Positions 14,128 through 21,477 of a stretch of DNA of 26,554 bases are shown here, piece by piece. Origin of the DNA: JBJXGF01 sp046153015. Its GTDB lineage: Bacteria; Actinomycetota; Acidimicrobiia; Acidimicrobiales; CAIXPF01. Below the pieces are notes generated by a model. It saw nothing but the letters and a program-made list of their open reading frames with translations. It made no database searches and was not told where the DNA came from. Position numbers and translations under genes: made by a program. How positions within the stretch are numbered: position 1 is the first letter of the stretch; each line of letters begins with the position of its first letter. The stretch covers positions 1 through 26,554 of the forward strand of contig JBJXGF010000411.1 of the NCBI GenBank assembly GCA_046153015.1, in the 5' to 3' direction.

Positions 14128-14180
14128 AGTGGCCACGCGGCGCCTCCGAGAGCGGGTGTCGGCCCAGGTGGGGAGTGCAT
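14124..14180 (-). CDS. Leaderless 18-residue upstream ORF coupled to sdhC
   Basis: Starting at the ATG 5 nt after a TAGCGT hexamer, the ORF reads MHSPPGPTPALGGAAWPL and stops with TGA overlapping the sdhC ATG (ATGA at 14127-14124). The peptide is Pro/Gly-rich, with PP near its start. Placement suggests that ribosomes loaded leaderlessly here reach sdhC by reinitiation. No homologue is known to me. Confidence 0.5.
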   Translation of the reverse strand: MHSPPGPTPALGGAAWPL

Positions 14181-14185
14181 CCGCG

Positions 14186-14191
14186 ACGCTA
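14186..14191 (-). promoter_or_regulatory. -10 hexamer TAGCGT for the sdh operon
   Basis: With the first A of the ATG at 14180 six positions after the hexamer, transcription would begin at or very near that start codon. It would then give a 50-nt stretch before sdhC, occupied by the upstream ORF. Confidence 0.5.
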
Positions 14192-14301
14192 CCGCCGCGC
14201 CCGGGCCGGTGCGAATGTAGGGCACGGGCCGGCTCGCGGCGCCACTCCTGCCCCGGCGCCGGCGCAGCTCCGGCGGCCCCCACCCCGCCGCCGGGGTCGA
14301 C

Positions 14302-14307
14302 TAGCGT
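14302..14307 (+). promoter_or_regulatory. -10 hexamer TAGCGT for the AAA+ ATPase gene
   Basis: Seven nt separate it from the ATG at 14315. It is the same hexamer as the sdh promoter 110 bp away on the other strand. Confidence 0.55.
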
Positions 14308-14314
14308 GAAGCCC

Positions 14315-15721
14315 ATGGCTTCTCGCCCCGCCACTCTGGGTCAGCTCCGCGCGTCGGGCTGGCAGTCGATCCCCGTCAAGGCCGAGATCCGCCGCAACGC
14401 CATCGCCAAGATCAAGGCCGGGGAGCCGCTGTTCCCGGGGGTGCTGGGCTACGAGGACACCGTGGAGCCCCAGCTCGAGAACGCACTGCTCGCCGGCCAC
14501 GACACGGTGTTCCTCGGCGAGCGGGGTCAGGCCAAGACCCGCATGATCCGCAGCCTCACCGGCCTGCTCGACGAGTGGCTGCCGATCGTGGCCGGCTCGG
14601 AGATCAACGACGACCCGTACAACCCGGTGTCGGTGCACGCCCGCCACCTGATCGCCGAGAAGGGCGAGGACACGCCGATCGAGTGGGTGCACCGCGACGC
14701 CCGGTACGGCGAGAAGCTGGCCACGCCCGACACCTCGATCGCCGACCTCATCGGCGAGGTCGACCCGATCAAGGTGGCCGAGGGCCGGTATCTGTCCGAC
14801 GAGCTGACCATCCATTACGGGCTCGTGCCCCGCACCAACCGCGGCATCTTCGCCATCAACGAGCTGCCCGACCTCGCCGAGCGGATCCAGGTCGGCCTGC
14901 TCAACGTGCTCGAGGAGCGCGACGTGCAGGTGCGGGGCTACAAGATCCGCCTGCCGCTCGACCTGATGCTCTTCGCCTCGGCCAACCCGGAGGACTACAC
15001 CAACCGCGGCCGGATCATCACCCCGCTGAAGGACCGCTTCGGCGCCCAGATCCGCACCCACTACCCGCTCGACGTCGACACCGAGATGGAGATCGTCGCC
15101 CAGGAGGTCCGCACCTACGAGGCGGACGGGGTCACCGTGCGGGTGCCCGAGCACATGAACGAGATCGTGGCGACGATCTCGCAGCTCGCCCGGGGCAGCT
15201 CGAACATCAACCAGCGCTCCGGGGTGTCGGTGCGCCTGTCGGTGTCGAACCAGGAGACGTTGGTGGCCAACGCCACGCGGCGGGCCCTGGAGATCGGCGA
15301 GGAGCTCGTGGTGCCCCGCGTGAGCGACCTCGACGCGCTGGTGGCGTCCACCGCGGGCAAGGTCGAGATCGACACGCTCGAGGACGGCCGCGAGGGCAAG
15401 ATCGTCGAAGACCTGCTGCGGGGGGCGGTGCTGTCGGTCTTCAAGGACAAGGTGTCCCCCGAGGGCACCCGCCAGATCCTCGACGCGTTCGAGTCCGGCG
15501 TGGTCGTCAACGCCGGCGAGGACGTGCCCGCCGCGGAGTACGTGAAGCTCATGCAGCAGATCCCGGCGCTGTCGGCCCCGGTGCTCGGGCTCACCAACGG
15601 CGACGAGACGCCGGCCATGATCGCCTCCGCGGTCGAGCTGATCCTCGAGGGCCTCCACCTGTCGAAGCGGCTCAACAAGGACGCCGTGGGCGGCCGGTCG
15701 ACCTACCGGGCCCGCAGCTAG
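14315..15721 (+). CDS. MoxR/Mg-chelatase-like AAA+ ATPase
   Basis: A 468-residue cytosolic AAA+ protein. Walker A is FLGERGQAKTRMI at about residues 66-78; the Walker B region is RGIFAINELPDLAERIQVGL around 181-200, with Asn where many relatives have Asp before the Glu; sensor 1 lies in LMLFASANPEDYTNRGRII around 216-234, followed by DRFGAQIRTHYPLD. Such ATPases act with a VWA-domain partner as a metal-insertion or protein-remodelling pair. Length and sequence style resemble mycobacterial Rv0958, and the VWA gene at 19431 resembles the adjacent Rv0959. Here two genes lie between the pair. The real substrate is unknown, and magnesium chelation should not be assumed. Confidence 0.9.
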   Translation: MASRPATLGQLRASGWQSIPVKAEIRRNAIAKIKAGEPLFPGVLGYEDTVEPQLENALLAGHDTVFLGERGQAKTRMIRSLTGLLDEWLPIVAGSEINDDPYNPVSVHARHLIAEKGEDTPIEWVHRDARYGEKLATPDTSIADLIGEVDPIKVAEGRYLSDELTIHYGLVPRTNRGIFAINELPDLAERIQVGLLNVLEERDVQVRGYKIRLPLDLMLFASANPEDYTNRGRIITPLKDRFGAQIRTHYPLDVDTEMEIVAQEVRTYEADGVTVRVPEHMNEIVATISQLARGSSNINQRSGVSVRLSVSNQETLVANATRRALEIGEELVVPRVSDLDALVASTAGKVEIDTLEDGREGKIVEDLLRGAVLSVFKDKVSPEGTRQILDAFESGVVVNAGEDVPAAEYVKLMQQIPALSAPVLGLTNGDETPAMIASAVELILEGLHLSKRLNKDAVGGRSTYRARS

Positions 15722-15742
15722 GCCACGCGGCCGCCGGGCCCG

Positions 15743-18139
15743 ATGGCCGCTACCGCCGCGCCGGCGCGCCCTCGCGAGGGGTCTCGGCGCTCGGGCGGGG
15801 GCCGGGAGCTGGTCGGGCCGCTCGGGCTGGTCTTCGTCTTCACCGGGTTCTCGGCGCTGACGCTGCAGGTCACCTGGCAGCGGATCATCGCCCTGCATTC
15901 GGGGGTCGACCTCGCGTCGATCACCACCGTCGTGGCCGCGTTCCTCGGCGGCCTCGGCGCGGGCAACCTCATCGGCGGCGCCGTCGCCGATCGGCTCGGC
16001 CCCCGCCGTTCGCTGCTGCTCTTCGCCGCCGCGAACGCGGCGATCGCCGCGTTCGCGGTGATGAGCCCGTGGATTCTCTACGACCTCTACCGCTCGCTCG
16101 GCGCGCGCGTCGAGGGGGTCGCCGCCGCGTTCGCGTTCAACGCCGCCGCCGTGGCCGCGCCCACCGTGCTCATGGGCCTGTCGCTGCCGCTCGTGGTGCG
16201 GGCGGTGGTGCGCCATGCGGCCGACGCCGGCCCCTTGGCCGGCCGCCTCTACGCCCTCAACACCTTCGGCGCCGCGCTCGGCGCCACGGTGAGCGGGTGG
16301 CTGCTGGTCGGGGCGCTCGGGTTCTCGGCCACCGTGCGGGTGGCCGGCGCGTTGAACGCGGCCTGCGCGCTCGCCGTCGTGGTGCTGATCCGCACCGCGC
16401 CAGCCGACAGCACCGCGCCAGCCGACAGCACCGCGCCAGCAGACAGCACCGCGCCAGCCGACAGCACCGCGCCAGCCGAACGGCCGGCCGCGACGGCGGG
16501 GCCGAGCTCGGCGCGGGTGTGGCCGTGGATGGTGGTGTACGGCCTCACCGGCGCCGCCGCGCTCGGCCTCGAGCTGGTCTTCTTCCGGCTCATCGACGGC
16601 GTGCTGCGCTCCAACTCCTACAGCTTCGCCTACGTGCTCACGCTCTACCTCGCCGTGTTCGCCCTCGGCGCGGCGCTGGGCGCCCGGTTCGTCGCCCGAG
16701 CCCGCGACCCTCGCCGCTGGTTCCTGTGGCTCCAGTTCGGGGTCGGCCTCGCCGCGCTGGGCAGCGTGGTCGGCCTGGTCCGGGTCCTGCCCCGGATCGG
16801 CCTCGCCCCGTCGCTGGCTGCGTACTTCGAGACGGGCGGCTTCAACGTCGGCTTCGACGCGGTGCTCGAGCGGTGGGGGTGGGGCTGGACGCTGCTCGTG
16901 GGCGTGGGCGTCCCGCTGGCGCTGCTCGGACCGGCGGTGCTGCTGATGGGGGCGGCGTACCCGTTCGCGCAGCGGATCGTGGCCGACCGGGCCGATCTCG
17001 TCGGGCGGCGCACCGGGCGCCTGCTCGCCTCCAACATCGCCGGCAACGTGGTCGGCGCCGTGTTCTGCGGCTACGTGCTGATCCACCGGTTGGGGGCGGC
17101 GGGCACGCTGCGGGTGCTGGCCGCGCTGCTGGCGCTGGCCGGCCTGGCCGCGGCGTGGCTCTCGCCGCGGCCCCGGGCCCGGGCGGCGCTCAGCGGCGGC
17201 GTGCTCGGCCTGGCCGGCCTTGGCGTGGCCGCGGCGCCGAGCAGCGAGCGGGTGTGGTCGTTCTTCGTGGCCGCCGCGCCGGCCGAGATCCTGCTCGCCG
17301 AGGACCGCTCCTGCGCCACGGCCATCCGTCGGAGCGGCGAGGAGGCGATGCTGTTCATCAACGGGTCGGCGCAGAACGGGCACCCCTTCGACGACTTCCA
17401 CGTGCTCATCGGCCTCGTCCCCTCGCTCATGCACCCCCAGCCCGCCGACGCCCTGGCCATCGGCCTCGGCATCGGCGCCACGCCCTACGGGATGCTGGCC
17501 GACCCGAGGCTGCGCACGGTCGAGACGGTCGAGCTCTGCGGCGGCGAGTACGACCTCCTGCGCCGGCTCGGCGAGGAGGGCCGAGGCGAGTTCACCCGCC
17601 TCTTCGCCGACCCCCGCTTCGCGCCCCGGGTGGGGGACGGACGCAAGGCGCTGCTGGTCGGGTCGGACCGCCGGTGGGACGTGATCACCGTCGACACCCT
17701 GCGCCCGCAATCGGCGTTCTCGGGCAGCCTCTACTCGGTGGAGTTCTACGAGCTGGTCCGCTCGCGGCTGGCCCCCGGCGGGCTCATGGCGCAATGGATC
17801 CCGACCCCGCGGGTGGTGAACACTGCAGCCTCCGTGTTCCCGAACGTGGCGGAGCTGAGCGTGCCGAGCTACACGTCGCGCTTCCTTGTGGCGAGCGACC
17901 AGCCGATCCGCTTCGACCGCGCCGAGATGGCCGAGCGCTTCGCGGCGGCGCCCGCCGAGTGGTTCACCGCCGGCCAGCGGGCAGGGCTGGCCGCCTGGTT
18001 GGCGTCGGCGACGCCGGGTTGCCTCACCGACGGCGCCGTCGTCGCAGCGCCCGGCCGGCTCGCCAACCGCGACCTCGCCCCGGTCGACGAGTACTTCCTC
18101 AACAACCCTGTTGGCGTGCCGGTGGCCGCCGGCTGCTGA
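15743..18139 (+). CDS. Membrane-fused spermidine-synthase-like protein
   Basis: A 798-residue fusion: a membrane region in two blocks (residues about 25-215 and 255-500) and a C-terminal aminopropyltransferase/methyltransferase-like Rossmann domain (about 515-798). Family marks are FSALTLQVTWQRIIALHSGV, VLMGLSLPLVVRAVV and GRLYALNTFGAALGATVSGW, then LAIGLGIGATPYGM (cofactor loop), VETVELCGGEYDLLRRLGEE and DVITVDTLRPQSAFSGSLYS followed by RLAPGGLMAQWIP. The substrate loop keeps VDT but has Arg where SpeE enzymes have the second acidic residue, so polyamine synthesis is doubtful. It begins 21 nt after the ATPase stop without an SD. A TAPADS repeat links the membrane blocks. Confidence 0.85.
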   Translation: MAATAAPARPREGSRRSGGGRELVGPLGLVFVFTGFSALTLQVTWQRIIALHSGVDLASITTVVAAFLGGLGAGNLIGGAVADRLGPRRSLLLFAAANAAIAAFAVMSPWILYDLYRSLGARVEGVAAAFAFNAAAVAAPTVLMGLSLPLVVRAVVRHAADAGPLAGRLYALNTFGAALGATVSGWLLVGALGFSATVRVAGALNAACALAVVVLIRTAPADSTAPADSTAPADSTAPADSTAPAERPAATAGPSSARVWPWMVVYGLTGAAALGLELVFFRLIDGVLRSNSYSFAYVLTLYLAVFALGAALGARFVARARDPRRWFLWLQFGVGLAALGSVVGLVRVLPRIGLAPSLAAYFETGGFNVGFDAVLERWGWGWTLLVGVGVPLALLGPAVLLMGAAYPFAQRIVADRADLVGRRTGRLLASNIAGNVVGAVFCGYVLIHRLGAAGTLRVLAALLALAGLAAAWLSPRPRARAALSGGVLGLAGLGVAAAPSSERVWSFFVAAAPAEILLAEDRSCATAIRRSGEEAMLFINGSAQNGHPFDDFHVLIGLVPSLMHPQPADALAIGLGIGATPYGMLADPRLRTVETVELCGGEYDLLRRLGEEGRGEFTRLFADPRFAPRVGDGRKALLVGSDRRWDVITVDTLRPQSAFSGSLYSVEFYELVRSRLAPGGLMAQWIPTPRVVNTAASVFPNVAELSVPSYTSRFLVASDQPIRFDRAEMAERFAAAPAEWFTAGQRAGLAAWLASATPGCLTDGAVVAAPGRLANRDLAPVDEYFLNNPVGVPVAAGC
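16394..16480 (+). repeat. 18-bp in-frame tandem repeat (TAPADS x4 plus TAPAE)
   Basis: Four 18-bp units at 16394-16411, 16412-16429, 16430-16447 and 16448-16465, then a partial fifth. The unit is ACCGCGCCAGCCGACAGC; the third has one silent change (GCC to GCA). It encodes Thr-Ala-Pro-Ala-Asp-Ser from residue 218, a flexible loop between membrane blocks. Confidence 0.95.
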
Positions 18140-18162
18140 AGGGCCAGGCGGCGCGGCGGCCA

Positions 18163-18180
18163 GGCGGCGCTCAGGCCGCC
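18163..18180. terminator. Possible bidirectional stem-loop between convergent genes
   Basis: GGCGGC (18163-18168) pairs with GCCGCC (18175-18180) around GCTCAG, extended by A18162-T18181. It lies between the stop of the membrane fusion and that of the GH1-like gene, inside a 13-bp direct repeat (18142-18154 and 18158-18170). No T-run. Confidence 0.35.
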
Positions 18181-19347
18181 TCAGCCCGCTCCTGTCATCG
18201 CCCGCTGGAGGGCGGCGAGCTTGGCCTTGGGGGCGCGGCTGCGGGTGAAGAGGCCCCGCTCGGCGGCGAAGCCTTCGAGCAGCTCGTAGCCGTCGACGGC
18301 GGGCTCCTCGAACCAGCCCCGCAGGTCCACCCCGGCTCGGCGCGCCTCGGCGGCGGCGTCGAGCGTGATGCCGAGCTCCTCGGCGTCGCGCTGGTCGTCG
18401 CCGCCGGCGCTCGTGTGCCCGAGCAGCACGAGCGGGCGCTCGGGCCCCTCGCCGGCGGCGCGGTCCAGCGCCGCGGCCAGGCCCTCCGGATCGTTGCGGG
18501 GCGTCAACGTGCCGTCGCCGTGCACGGTGACCGCGCCGTCGAAGCAGACGCCGATGAGGTCGAAGGCGTCCCGATGGAGCGCCGCCTCGACCGGGCCGAG
18601 CTCGGGAACCCGCACCAGCCCGTCCCGAAAGGCCTCCGTCCAACTCCAGTACGTGTCGTCGACCATGCCCGCCGCCAGGCGGGTGGCCTGGCTCTCGTCG
18701 GCCCGATGGGCGACGGTCAGCTCACAGCACAGCGCCACCAGCGCGTCCGCCCCCCGCAGCACCCGCCACGCCTCGAGCGCGCCGAGGCGAGCGCCGAGCA
18801 ACGCCTCGCGAAACGCCCGCAGGTCGACCGAGCCGGGCGGCGCCCACCCGGCGAGGAAGGCGCCGGCCGCCCAGGACACCGGGCGCATCACCGGCACGAA
18901 CGCGTAGGCCAGCGCGCCGAAGGCCTCGGCGCAGCGCTCCACGTGCCGCGGCCAGTAGTAGCTGCGGGCCCGGCGCTCCCGAAAGCCCCGCTCGTCGATC
19001 GCCCACCAGCCCGGCAGCGTGCGGTCGTGCAGGGTGACCCAGGGCCGCAGGCCCGCGTCCAGGGCGGCGGTCAGCAGGTGTGCGTAGCGCTCCAGCTCGG
19101 CGGCATCGACCCGACCCTGCGCCGGCTCGATCCGCGCCCACTCCGCGGTGATCCTCACGTCGGTCAACCCGCTGGCGGCGAAGAGGGCGAAGTCGGTCGC
19201 GTAGTCGACGGCCAGACCGTTGCCCTCAGCCGAAGCCGGGGCCTTGCCCGCCTGCTCCCACGCCCACCAGTCGCTGGCCGGGGCGGCCCCCTCGGCCTGG
19301 ATCGACGACGCTCCCGTGCCCCACGAGAACCCTGCGGGCGTGCTCAC
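18181..19347 (-). CDS. Glycoside hydrolase family 1-like protein, probable pseudoenzyme
   Basis: A 388-residue TIM-barrel protein. FSWGTGASSIQAEG with SDWWAWE (residues 7-31) is the GH1 N terminus, DVRITAEWARIEPAQG (63-78) the strand-2 block, PWVTLHDRTLPGWW (102-115) the strand-3 block, and AGVDLRGWFEEPAVDGYELL with AERGLF the GH1 C-terminal block. However, the acid/base TxNEP is replaced by VMRP (R155 for Glu), and the nucleophile ITENG by LLGHT (308-312, Gly for Glu). It is therefore unlikely to cleave glycosides and may bind a ligand instead. The GTG start has a TACGGT hexamer 6 nt upstream. It lies opposite to, and between, the AAA+/VWA pair. Confidence 0.8.
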   Translation of the reverse strand: MSTPAGFSWGTGASSIQAEGAAPASDWWAWEQAGKAPASAEGNGLAVDYATDFALFAASGLTDVRITAEWARIEPAQGRVDAAELERYAHLLTAALDAGLRPWVTLHDRTLPGWWAIDERGFRERRARSYYWPRHVERCAEAFGALAYAFVPVMRPVSWAAGAFLAGWAPPGSVDLRAFREALLGARLGALEAWRVLRGADALVALCCELTVAHRADESQATRLAAGMVDDTYWSWTEAFRDGLVRVPELGPVEAALHRDAFDLIGVCFDGAVTVHGDGTLTPRNDPEGLAAALDRAAGEGPERPLVLLGHTSAGGDDQRDAEELGITLDAAAEARRAGVDLRGWFEEPAVDGYELLEGFAAERGLFTRSRAPKAKLAALQRAMTGAG

Positions 19348-19353
19348 CGCACG

Positions 19354-19359
19354 ACCGTA
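19354..19359 (-). promoter_or_regulatory. -10 hexamer TACGGT for the GH1-like gene
   Basis: It lies 6 nt before the GTG at 19347, in the 83-bp gap shared with the VWA gene. Confidence 0.45.
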
Positions 19360-19418
19360 CCCGCCGCCAGGGCCCCGCGGCGGGGCGGCCTCGCCCGCCG
19401 CGGGGGGCGGCGGGCCAC

Positions 19419-19424
19419 TACGCT
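19419..19424 (+). promoter_or_regulatory. -10 hexamer TACGCT for the VWA gene
   Basis: Six nt (TCCCCC) separate it from the ATG at 19431. It shows that the VWA gene has its own promoter and does not depend on readthrough from the ATPase gene. Confidence 0.55.
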
Positions 19425-19430
19425 TCCCCC

Positions 19431-21461
19431 ATGGCGCGACCCCGCTTCCGCTATTCCCGGTGGGACGGCACCCAGGTCGGGTTCGACCTCGGCGCCGACG
19501 ACATCCTCCAGGAGCTGACCGACGATCTCCTCTACCACGGGGATCTCAACGCCGCGCTGCGGCGGATGATGCAATCGGGGTTCCGCATGCAGGACGGCGA
19601 GCGCCTGCAGGGCATCCGCGAGATGCTCGAGAACCTGCGCCGCAAGCGCCGCGACCAGCTCGAGCGCTACGACCTCGGTGGGGTGTACGACGACATCGCC
19701 CAGGAGCTGCGCGACGTGGTCGACACCGAGCGCGACGCCATCCAGCAGCGCCTCGACGAGGCCCGCCAGCAGGCCGACGAGCGCCAGCGGGAGATCACCG
19801 AGCAGTCGATGGTCGAGAAGCAATTCAACCTCGACATGCTGCCGCCCGACCTCGCCGGGCAGGTGCAGCAGCTGCAGCAGCACGACTTCGTGTCCCAGGA
19901 GGCGCAGCAGCGCTTCGAGGAGCTGATGGACAAGCTCCGTCAGCAGCTCATGCAGCAGTACGTGAACCAAATGTCGGGCACCATGCAGAACACCTCGCCC
20001 GAGCAGATGCAGCGCATGAAGGACATGATGTCCGAGCTCAACAACATGCTGCAGATGCGCAACGAGGGCCAGGACACCCAGCAGGCGTTCGAGCAGTTCA
20101 TGCAGCGCTACGGGGACTTCTTCCCCGAGAACCCCCAAAGCCTTGACGAGCTGCTCGAGATCATGGCGCAGCGCATGGCGCAGATGCAGTCGATGCTCAA
20201 CTCGATGACCCCCGAGCAGCGGGCGCAGCTCCAGGGGCTGGCCGAGCAGCTGTTGGAGGATATGGACCTGCGCTGGCAGGTGGAGCAGCTGGCCGAGAAC
20301 CTGCGCCAGGCGTTTCCCGACGCCGGGTGGGAGCGCCAGTACAACTTCCAGGGCAACGACCCGTTGAACTTCGCCGAGGCGGCGCAGCTCTTCGAGCAGC
20401 TCGGCGACATCGACCAGCTCGAGAACCTGCTGCGCGGCGCCACCAACCCCGGCGCGCTGGCCGAGGTCGACATCGAAAAGGCCCGCCAGCTCCTCGGCGA
20501 CGAGAGCGCCCGCTCGCTCGAGGAGATGGCCCGCATCGCCAAGATGCTCGAAGACGCGGGGCTCATCGAGAACCGCGAAGGCCGCATGGAGCTCACGCCC
20601 AAGGGCATCCGCAAGATCGGGCAGAACGCGCTCGCCGATCTGTTCAAGAAGCTCACGATGGACCAGGTGGGCAAGCACGAGATCGAACGAACGGGCTACG
20701 GCCACGAGCGCAGCTACGACACGAAGGCCTACGAGTTCGGCGACCCGTTCAACCTGCAGATCGAGCGCACCATCCGCAACGCGCTCGCCCGCACCGGCGG
20801 CGGCACGCCCGTTCGGCTCACGCCTGACGACTTCGAGATCGAGCAGACCGAGCACCTCGTGCGCCAGTCGACGGTGTTGATGCTCGACCTGTCGCTGTCG
20901 ATGCCGATGCGGGACAACTTCCTGCCGGCCAAGAAGGTGGCGATGGCGCTGCACTCGCTGATCTCGAGCCAGTACCCCCGCGACTACCTCGGCCTGGTCG
21001 GGTTCTCCTCGGTGGCCCGGGAGTTCTCCGCGACCGAGCTGCCCGAGGTGTCGTGGGACTACGTGTACGGCACGAACATGCAGCACGGGTTCGCCATCTC
21101 CCGCAAGCTGCTGTCCCGCCAATCGGGCACCAAGCAGATCATCATGATCACCGACGGTGAGCCAACCGCTCACATCGAGGACAACGGCCAGCCGTACTTC
21201 GCCTATCCGCCCGAGCCCGAGACCATCCGCCGCACGCTGCGGGAGGTGGGCCGGTGCACCCGCGAGGGCATCGTCATCAACACCTTCATGCTCGACGCCA
21301 CGAGCTACCTGAAGGCCTTCATCGAGAAGCTGACCGAGATGAACCGCGGTCGGGCGTTCTTCACCACGCCCGACACGTTGGGCGAGTACGTGCTGGTCGA
21401 CTTCATCGAGCAGAAGCGCAAGCTGCTCGGCGGGCGCAGCGGCCGCCGCCGCAGCGCCTGA
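19431..21461 (+). CDS. VWA-domain protein, probable partner of the AAA+ ATPase
   Basis: A 676-residue protein. The N-terminal two thirds are helical and very rich in Gln, Met, Glu and Arg (for example QQLQQHDFVSQEAQQRFEEL and QAFEQFMQRYGDFF), which suggests coiled-coil or scaffold structure. The C-terminal VWA domain begins near residue 478, with the MIDAS DLSLS around 486-490 and TDGEPTAH around 574-581, so metal-ion-dependent ligand binding appears intact. There is no signal peptide or membrane helix. Length matches mycobacterial Rv0959-type proteins, which lie beside the Rv0958 ATPase. The function of this pair is not established. Confidence 0.9.
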   Translation: MARPRFRYSRWDGTQVGFDLGADDILQELTDDLLYHGDLNAALRRMMQSGFRMQDGERLQGIREMLENLRRKRRDQLERYDLGGVYDDIAQELRDVVDTERDAIQQRLDEARQQADERQREITEQSMVEKQFNLDMLPPDLAGQVQQLQQHDFVSQEAQQRFEELMDKLRQQLMQQYVNQMSGTMQNTSPEQMQRMKDMMSELNNMLQMRNEGQDTQQAFEQFMQRYGDFFPENPQSLDELLEIMAQRMAQMQSMLNSMTPEQRAQLQGLAEQLLEDMDLRWQVEQLAENLRQAFPDAGWERQYNFQGNDPLNFAEAAQLFEQLGDIDQLENLLRGATNPGALAEVDIEKARQLLGDESARSLEEMARIAKMLEDAGLIENREGRMELTPKGIRKIGQNALADLFKKLTMDQVGKHEIERTGYGHERSYDTKAYEFGDPFNLQIERTIRNALARTGGGTPVRLTPDDFEIEQTEHLVRQSTVLMLDLSLSMPMRDNFLPAKKVAMALHSLISSQYPRDYLGLVGFSSVAREFSATELPEVSWDYVYGTNMQHGFAISRKLLSRQSGTKQIIMITDGEPTAHIEDNGQPYFAYPPEPETIRRTLREVGRCTREGIVINTFMLDATSYLKAFIEKLTEMNRGRAFFTTPDTLGEYVLVDFIEQKRKLLGGRSGRRRSA

Positions 21462-21477
21462 GCCGGCGGCGCCGCGC

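Noticed and set aside
16394..16480. The 18-bp tandem repeat as a CRISPR array
   Set aside because: Units are contiguous, in frame and have no spacers.
14189..18643. A minus-strand open frame of 1484 codons covering several genes
   Set aside because: It is antisense to the AAA+ and membrane-fusion genes, its composition is Arg/Gly/His-rich and repetitive, and it has no family motifs apart from where it enters the GH1-like region out of frame. High GC removes stop codons from such shadow frames.
14575..19518. A plus-strand open frame of 1647 codons
   Set aside because: It overlaps three well-supported genes in another frame, and the translated text is Arg/Ala/Pro/Gly-rich with no domain; a GC-driven shadow.
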